From: Lunasporangiospora selenospora
Lineage: Eukaryota > Mortierellomycota > Mortierellomycetes > Mortierellales > Mortierellaceae
Length of the DNA: 15,221 bases
NCBI GenBank assembly: GCA_015680635.1
Contig: JAABOA010000230.1
Span: 4,098 to 19,318 of the forward strand
Direction of reading: 5' to 3'
Shown in pieces: positions 9,185-15,221 of this stretch (positions within the stretch are counted from its first letter, which is position 1; each line of letters starts with the position of its first letter). Below the pieces are notes generated by a model. It worked only from the letters and a program-made list of their open reading frames with translations. It had not been told where the DNA came from and ran no database searches. The position numbers and the translations under genes were made by a program.

Positions 9185-11918
9185 CTACAACCCCACACGC
9201 CATCCGTCCATATCAGATTCCTTAAACCACTTTCGCTCTTGATCCTTATTACCGTTCTCCACAGCGCCATGTTGGTACGAGCTCAACTGTAACGGGTCCG
9301 TCATACTTCTGATGAGGCTAGCAGATCTTGGCCGGGCTGGCCGCTGCTTCTTGAGAGGACTCTCAAGAATGGGTCCTGATCGCGGAATGTCTGCCAGGGG
9401 GGATGGTACCAATGCTGTTGGAGAGGGTAAAGTCGTCCTTGACGTGGTGATCATGGTGTCGATTTCTAGATCTGTGTGGCTCTTGGTACTTGAAGTAGAA
9501 AGCTTTCTCTTGCCTTGGCTCACGGCCTGGAGCCGCTCTCCCACGCGAAGAGTTACTTGGGGGGTAGCACCTGATTTACTAGTGTCCTGGCTTTCAAGTC
9601 CCGATTTGGCCTGCCCTGCAACCCCATTCCGCAGACTCAACTCTACCATCTCCCTTGCCGAATTTTCACTTCTGACACTTGGCGATATTGGTGACGGCGC
9701 GCGTCTATTGTTCTCGCGTCGAGAGAAGCGGGATGAGCCTGGATGAGGAGTGTTATCGTTCAAAGCCTTCTGAGTCTCCTGTCTTGACTTCATTGCGACC
9801 ATGGTATACTTGGATGATGATGAGGAGTCGACAGCTGAAGTCAGGCCACTAATGCACACAACAGTATACAAGAAATTGATAATAACGTTAGACACCATGC
9901 CTATCCAAAGTTGCTTTCCATATGGCCTCGTTTCTCACCTAATCAAAGGACTTCCTGTCTTTCGAAGCTGAAGTTTTGAAGTACTTAATTCCTTGAGGAC
10001 ATTGTTCATGGAACGTGATACTTCACTCTCACCCATTGACCACCTCTTGGGTGTGAGTGGAATGGGTGTGCAATGGAGAGATGATTGAGTCATGGGTGGA
10101 GGTGGAGGAGGTGGAGGTATACCATGAGATGGAGAGCCATTGTATCCTAACGCAGACTGAGCCCTAAAAATCTCGCCTTCTCGAGCAGACACAAGCGATG
10201 CCAGCTGTTGCTTAATGGCTGCAAGCTCTTGCTTCAGTTCATCCAGCTTTTCGCTCTCTACTACTGTGGGCGAAATAGGACGAGTAGACTGTGAACTCCA
10301 GGGACGCTCCTGGGCACTTGGAGGCGATGGAGGTAATGAGGACTGGAGCTGATGACTTGGAAGGCTGTTAATCGAGCTCGGTGTCAATTCTGCATAAGAG
10401 GGCATAGACTGTGGCCGTGATGACTGCTCAATTCCTGATAGCGACCCTCGCTGAGAATGCGAGTGTTGTGGGTATAGCGATGACAAGGAGGGTCCAGAAG
10501 AGCCATTTCGAACATAGCTATCCTCTCTGAACCCTTGACTCTCATCAAGCGGCAGATATTGATCAGAATCGATCTCGCTCAGAGAATACCGATTATTAGA
10601 GAGTTGAGAGAGGCTGGATGTTTGTCGTCGCCTCGAACGGTTATGACTCCGATGTCGATGGTGAGACTCGTGAACAGTGGTATGGAGCGAAGATCGTGGG
10701 TTCCAAGATGCCCTAGGGCTTGCGAGAGAAAGGCCCCCAGCCATATTTATGAGGGATGGCGTAGTGCTAGACTCCCTGCTATGCCTGCCTCTGGATCGAA
10801 CGGCATCAGAGGGATACCCATCGGTATCCTGGTCCTCCTTTCGGTCAAAATCGCTACTAGATTCGATGCTATCAGAGTCTCGGTTGGCATGCTCAGTTGG
10901 CAGTGCAAACCGTCCACCCGACCAGCGGGATAACGATCTATGCTCGCCTGTTTGCAATGGATCAGTGGGCGGCTCTTGACTTTGCACCAACACTGACGAA
11001 TGGTGCGCAGATGAGCGTTGATGTCTATGTCGTCGTTGTTGCTGTGCAATATGATCTTCCTGAGCCATGATTGTTCTTGAGGTCAATCCAGAGAGATTGG
11101 TCCGGTTAGTAGGGGTCCGGTTATTCAGTTGGGACCAGAAATCTAAAAGGTTTAATCAATTAGACGACCAGGTTAGAGGGCCGCACCCTTCTCGATTGCC
11201 ACCACATACTTTGGCTCTTCTAATACACTTTCAGTAGCATCGAACCTTCATCATCAAGATGCCCGGCAATGAGATGGCCTCTTTTTCTTGAGGCTTCCAC
11301 TTCTCTGTACTTGGGGACAGAGCCATATCCTAATCGTGATTTGTAAAGTCTCTGCCGAGAGGAGGATAAAGAAGTCGTCGACAATGGCTCCTGTCTTTTA
11401 CCAGTGCGACCTACAGCTCTAACATCGGGCTATGCAGGCCAACATGTGGACTAGTCAGAACAGTGGAGGACAACAATAATAAATACAGAGAAAGGTAGTC
11501 ATGGAGCACTACTCAATTGTCAAACCTTTGTGTTCCGGTATGGAAAGCGCTCAAGCAGTCTGTCAAACTCTTTAGTTGCGACGTCTTTTGCATCCTTGAA
11601 GAGATTCCAAACCGAAGTCAAGAAAGGCGTCGAGTCCACAGCGAGTGATGAGCTCGATTCATCATGAGTTTCTTGCATAACATCGTCGCCAAAGAGTGAT
11701 GACAACTGCGACCCGCCCAATGACAACGAGTCGCTCAATGATGCAGGGATGGGAGAGTTGTTTCTACTACTGTTTTGTCGTTTATGGCTAGTCCTCTCTT
11801 TGCTCCAACGTAAAGAGACACCTGTGCTAGAGGAATGAAAGCTCGCCACGCTGCTGTCATGAATGCTACTACCATCAATGCTGCCTTCGCGTGTTGAATA
11901 GGTGCTCCTCTGGGACAT
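9185..11918 (-). CDS. Uncharacterised disordered Ser-rich protein with coiled coil and polyproline run
   Basis: Function not recognised. Exons (minus): 11918-11526, 11429-11246, 11142-9939, 9848-9185; introns 96, 103 and 90 bases, with CTAAT and CTAAC branch sites in the last two. Spliced product 814 residues. Order of features: Ser-rich N terminus; a likely amphipathic helix around 100-125 (SVWNLFKDAKDVATKEF); a basic tract (RTGKRQEPL, SRLGYGSVPKYREVEASRKR); a block beginning DFWSQLNNRTPTNR at 193; a long Ser/His/Arg-rich disordered region; a coiled coil about 488-520 (KLDELKQELAAIKQQL); a run of eight prolines about 534-541; then MNNVLKELS from 571 and LRKTGSP; and a Ser/Pro-rich basic tail. 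The coiled coil, polyproline and LKEL...LRKTGSP order loosely recalls metazoan mitochondrial fission regulators (MTFR/FAM54), but this is weak. A nuclear-envelope or cytoskeletal adaptor is equally possible. The first donor (AAG|GTTTGA) is the least typical junction. Confidence 0.72.
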
Positions 11919-12345
11919 GGTCGCTCGGCCGTGTCCAGGCTAGGGCGAAGAGGACATGGGAGTCTGGGGAGAGAAGAAAAGAGGGAGTGAGAGACAACAG
12001 GGACCGTCAGGCTTGCTTTTCAGGAAGGTTGGAAATATCGCAAGTCTTAACGCGGCGGGATCGATCTGATTCCTCCGAGCTGGAGATGTTTTTCGTCCTT
12101 GCTACTCATTCCCATCTCCCCTCTTCCAGTCGCTGCAGCGAATGTAATGTGCCATCCCTTCCTTTGAACAGGTGCCGATCAATCTCGGACATTGATTCTT
12201 GGGCGCGTATCATTTGTCATGTCATTTCCATGGCTTTGCTCACAGCCTGAATCCTCAGCAAATCACCGCGATTCCTGGAGTAGGAGAGTACATGGACTGT
12301 TCGGACTAACAGGATTAGATCTTACGCTCCCATAGATCACCCATA
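11919..12345. promoter_or_regulatory. Divergent promoter region between the 814-residue protein gene and NDUFA8
   Basis: 427 bases separate two start codons facing away from each other, so both 5' leaders and core promoters must lie here. The left third is purine-rich on plus (GGGGAGAGAAGAAAAGAGGG), which is a pyrimidine tract on the coding side of the minus gene and common in fungal leaders. No TATA box or CCAAT box is clear. A short palindromic-looking CATTTGTCATGTCATTTCC lies near 12210. A plus-strand ORF covering 11891-12250 has no recognisable features and is probably chance. Confidence 0.55.
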
Positions 12346-13003
12346 ATGGCCACTTTCCGCGAACCTTCCCTGCCCACCGGCAAGTTTGTTGACCCCACAC
12401 CTGCACCTGCTGAGAGTGCCCACCCAGAAGTCGGATCCACTTCGGCACCTCTCAAGTCTGCCGCCTTCTTCATTGGCGCTTACTGCAAGGACTATAACGA
12501 GGACTTTATGCTTTGCAAGGATGAGAACAATGATCCCGCTCACTGCCTCAAGGAGGGCCGTAAGGTCACTCGCTGTGCTATGGATTTGTAAGATACCCAC
12601 TGAAACAGCCGAGCATTAACGCGGCTTCAATTTAATGCAGGACCGCTTGAGCTATAGGCAGGCCTTCTCACCACATATCTTTTGTCTATGTGTTGGGGAC
12701 TCTAGGATCACTAAGCTCAGAGAGAACTGTGAGAAGGAATGGGTTGCCCATTATCAGTGCCTTGAGAAGAACAACCAGGAATACTATGCGTGTCGCAAGC
12801 AGGAGCGCACTTTCAACGAATGCGTCTTCTCGAAGCTTGTAAGTTTTTTTTTAGGCAGTATTGGATCGACTCTAGAACAATGGTTTTATGGCCTTCTTGA
12901 CTAAATGATACTTTCCCAATGCACACAATAGAACTTGGAGAAGGTTATTCCTGGTGCGTCCGGCACGCCCATCCACCTTCGCAAGGACACGATATATAAC
13001 TAA
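12346..13003 (+). CDS. NDUFA8: NADH:ubiquinone oxidoreductase subunit, NDUFA8/PGIV type (twin CX9C)
   Basis: Accessory subunit of mitochondrial complex I, held on the intermembrane-space side and folded by the Mia40 disulfide relay. Exons: 12346-12587, 12706-12838, 12932-13003; introns 118 and 93 bases with donors GTAAGA and GTAAGT; 148 residues (human about 172). Seen: a Pro-rich N terminus, then four exact CX9C spacings: C47/C57, C67/C77, C89/C99 and C110/C120. The segments around them (GAYCKDYNEDFMLC, CLKEGRKVTRCAMDL, ACRKQERTFNEC) match the family in order. The tail ends HLRKDTIYN and is shorter than in animals. An earlier AG at the end of AATGCAG in intron 1 would give an immediate stop, which supports the acceptor at 12705. 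No targeting presequence is seen, as expected for Mia40 substrates. Confidence 0.95.
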
Positions 13004-13351
13004 GCCTCCGAGGTGACAGGCTATGATTGTGTTCACGTCCATGGATGCAGTATACACAGGATCTGATACAGGCCTTGGATCATTGGAGGTTGCAACGGCA
13101 TAATGCCACAGATTGATCCATAAATACAGCAGAAAAGACTCGGCATAATCGCTATTAGACAAGGATTCCCATATACAACGTCCAATGAAAGAAAAAAAAA
13201 TGAAGTCGACTTGGAGATCATACAGTAAAGTGAAATTTATCCGCTGGACAATTCTTGATACAATCGCTCCTTCACTTCCATGCGCTCTATGGACGGTCAT
13301 AGCCCCCCTCTCAGGAAGTGTTTTTGTCGCATTCTAACAACACTTGGTCTG
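13004..13351. other. Convergent intergenic region (3' ends of NDUFA8 and Dph6-like gene)
   Basis: 348 bases between two stop codons pointing at each other, so it holds both 3' untranslated regions. No exact AATAAA is seen on either strand. Weak variants are CATAAA near 13119 (plus) and GATAAA near 13240 (minus). A minus-strand ORF spanning 12872-13300 overlaps the last NDUFA8 exon and shows no recognisable domain. Confidence 0.6.
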
Positions 13352-14191
13352 TCAAGCCTGGACAAGCCTCAGATCTTCAAATTCCAAAAACATGTACTCT
13401 CCCTCGATTTTCTGGCGCCCATCGTAGTTGATACGATGCCCATTATATAGACTCGGCACCTGGAGCACCATTGTATGGAACTCGCCCAGTTCACCTCCCA
13501 TATCAACATCCTTTTCATTCGGCTCTAGCATTTCCTTCATGAACTCGCGTGTCAGCCTTGCACCTACAAATTTGCTGGCTAGCTGCTCATCACCACCAAG
13601 CTTCTTGATCGAGGCACAGGTGATGAGAAGCTCAAACTGGCGGGTAAACAGCGAGTCCAAAAGTTTCCGGCGGTCAATTGCCCAGAGAGGACATGAGAGC
13701 TCGATAATATCCAGAGTTGCCTTGGCCATGAAGTTGTCACAAACATTGAGAATGTCACCTACATTCCAGTTCCGAGAAGGGAGAGGGGTAGGGTGAAGGT
13801 GGGGAGAGGAAGTGCGACACAGTCAGTACCATCCACTTGGCTCATTCACGGTTATTGGACTGTACAAATCAAATCATTGGGAAGAGACGGGCCTTGTACC
13901 TGTGACGAAGAGATCGAGGTTATACTCTATTTTGAGGCCAACAATCTTGTCACGGTAGCACTCTAAATATGTCTTTCCTTCCTCCCCAATTTCAATAAGG
14001 ACATGCGGGAGTCCAAGTGCCTTGGACTGGAGCTGGATAAGCTGAAGGGAATGCGCCTTAAAGGAGGTGAAGTTCTTGGGTACAAAGGTGACTAAAAGCA
14101 CGGCGTCATGCCCAGCCTCCTTGGTAAGGCAAAGGGCCAGAGTGCAGTCCTTTCCACCTGTGAATGAGATGGCAGCTCTTTTTGGTGACAT
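13352..14191 (-). CDS. Dph6/DUF71-family PP-loop ATPase (diphthine-ammonia ligase-like)
   Basis: Adenine-nucleotide alpha-hydrolase with an ATP-PPase loop. Family members adenylate a carboxyl for amidation; true Dph6 performs the last step of diphthamide synthesis on elongation factor 2. Exons (minus): 14191-13900 and 13758-13352; 141-base intron, donor ACAG|GTACAAG, acceptor ATGTAG|GTGAC, phase 1; 232 residues. Seen: P-loop SFTGGKDC at 9-16, an HSLQLIQLQSKALGLPH segment, FVTGDI across the splice junction, and GGELGEFHTMV near the C terminus. Fungal Dph6 is about 685 residues with extra C-terminal domains; this protein has only the catalytic core, and EFHT rather than the EYET type seen in eukaryotic Dph6. 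So it may be a prokaryotic-type relative with another substrate, and I give no symbol. The start at 14191 puts the P-loop close to the N terminus, as usual; an upstream spliced extension is discussed in findings. Confidence 0.87.
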
Positions 14192-15221
14192 GGCGGAACA
14201 ATGATGTTCGATGACTAATGGTGAAATGAGAGGAGAAGCGAGCGAGCCGTTTCGGGAACACTTACCAGAAGAGTTCGGGGTGGCTGAAGATGGAGAGAAA
14301 ATAAAACTTAATTCACCCCCACAAAACCTATTGCCACCACCAAGGTAAAGTTTGCAATGAATTGCTGTCATTTTCATTCCTCTTTCACCTCTTCGAATCC
14401 TTACACAACATTGACGCCATTGAACTTTGAGTTCATGTTGCTTTCGGCTTAACCCTTGGAGCCACGAGCTGGAACAATTCTCCAGACACAGCGTGTGAGT
14501 ATATTACATTTTCTCAAACAAACAGACTGCTTCAAAGATGCATTGGAGAGTGATATCTCACACTTACTGTAAACGTGTAAACACTGGTACTAAGGATTAT
14601 TGCTAGTGTAAAACAGCCTCACAAAGGTGGTTCGCCAAAGCTACTTTGTCCTGTGCATCATGGTATCTCTTCTAGGTCGACATAAGGAATTCCAATGTTG
14701 TAACAGTGGTAGTTTTTCAGAGTTACTGGTTGCACTACATTCTTAATCTTTTTCCTATTGACTTTCATCTTCCATATCGCACACTGCCGATTTTCAGATA
14801 TTGAATACGGCGCATGTCGGCTTTTTCGGGGGGACACATCTGTTATGAGCATAGGTATAAGGTGCATACCTGAAATGTGCCACACTTCAGAGGCCGGAAA
14901 TTTGGGCATTTGATGAGAGATTGATGGTTCAGTGAAAGAAGAGGTACGCAAAAAAGAGAGGAATGAGCTTCTAAAGAAATCCAGAGGGATCTCGAAGTAC
15001 ATCTCAAGAGAAAACAGGATGAAAGCGGAAGGGGAAGATTTGTAGGAAGAAAGAACTAGCAGGATGTGGGAGGAAGAGTGCTGTATTCGGGTCCCTTTTA
15101 CTCAGTGAGCTGAATGTTACCCCAGAGAGAAATTACCAACTATGATGCAGAGTCTTGTTTTTTTTTGTAGGCGTCTTTTTTTTTAACAATCTGTCTCTGC
15201 AGAAATAGCCGTGTAGGCAAA
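14192..15221. other. Upstream region of the Dph6-like gene; no confident gene
   Basis: About 1 kb. The part next to 14191 should hold the Dph6-like promoter and leader, including a probable small intron (donor CTG|GTAAGTG near 14265, acceptor CATTAG near 14214 on minus). A 114-residue minus ORF at 14658-15002 has no recognised domain; it contains GTATGC and AACAG sites that could be an intron. The right end has two poly-T runs and a pyrimidine-rich CTGTCTCTGCAG ending near 15202 on the plus strand, a plausible splice acceptor of a gene starting beyond the window. I see no tRNA or repeat here. Confidence 0.45.

Noticed and set aside
8869-9225. 118-residue plus-strand ORF
   Set aside because: No conserved motif; it overlaps the 3' end of the minus-strand 814-residue protein gene and has no supporting signals.
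9312-9746. 144-residue plus-strand ORF
   Set aside because: Lies wholly antisense to exon 4 of the spliced minus-strand gene; explained as a shadow of its Ser/Pro/Arg-rich codons.
12872-13300. 142-residue minus-strand ORF with hydrophobic stretches
   Set aside because: Overlaps the last exon of NDUFA8 antisense and has no family resemblance; it falls in the expected convergent 3' region.
14422-14434. Small inverted repeat GAACTTTGAGTTC
   Set aside because: A five-base stem is expected by chance in this length of sequence, and nothing nearby suggests an operator or mobile-element end.
14658-15002. 114-residue minus-strand ORF
   Set aside because: Contains a plausible-looking charged C-terminal part but no recognisable domain or motif, no clear promoter or downstream signal, and possible splice sites inside. 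Kept only as a note in the intergenic entry.
15155-15185. Poly-T runs as a mobile-element tail
   Set aside because: No target-site duplication or reverse-transcriptase/transposase sequence accompanies them; an intron pyrimidine tract or simple repeat is enough to explain them.

Overview
The window is nuclear DNA of a fungus. Every recognisable gene is split by short introns (57-141 bases) with GT donors, AG acceptors and CTAAC/CTAAT-like branch sites. The gene set includes a mitochondrial complex I subunit and a eukaryotic site-2 protease. From general knowledge, S2P is missing from most ascomycetes but kept in basidiomycetes and early-diverging fungi. With the large metazoan-like SLX4, this favours an early-diverging lineage (Mucoromycota/Mortierella-type) or possibly a basidiomycete. 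That placement is inference, because no rRNA or other marker is present.

Layout, left to right. Bases 1-5387 (minus): a large SLX4 scaffold of the SLX1-SLX4 nuclease, with two UBZ4 fingers, a UIM-like motif and an SLX1-binding region. It has at least five exons, and its 3' end runs off the left edge. Bases 5494-7866 (minus): a complete six-exon site-2 protease (MBTPS2/S2P) with HEAGH and LDG motifs, only 106 bases from the SLX4 start codon. Bases 7867-9184: mostly non-coding, with one weak, possibly spliced small plus-strand ORF. Bases 9185-11918 (minus): a four-exon, 814-residue, mostly disordered serine-rich protein of unknown function, with a coiled coil and a polyproline run. Bases 11919-12345: a divergent promoter region. 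Bases 12346-13003 (plus): NDUFA8-type complex I subunit, three exons, four CX9C pairs. Bases 13352-14191 (minus): a short PP-loop ATPase of the Dph6/DUF71 family, two exons, closer in its C-terminal motif to prokaryotic-type members. Bases 14192-15221: no confident gene.

The genes are ordinary housekeeping functions (DNA repair, membrane-protein processing, respiration, probable RNA/translation-factor modification) and do not form an evident pathway or cluster. I found no mobile element, CRISPR array, rRNA, convincing tRNA or obvious novel system. The most useful leads are the SLX4 domain layout and its unresolved 3' end, a possible intron-retention isoform of SLX4, the uncharacterised 814-residue protein, and the prokaryotic-type Dph6-like protein.
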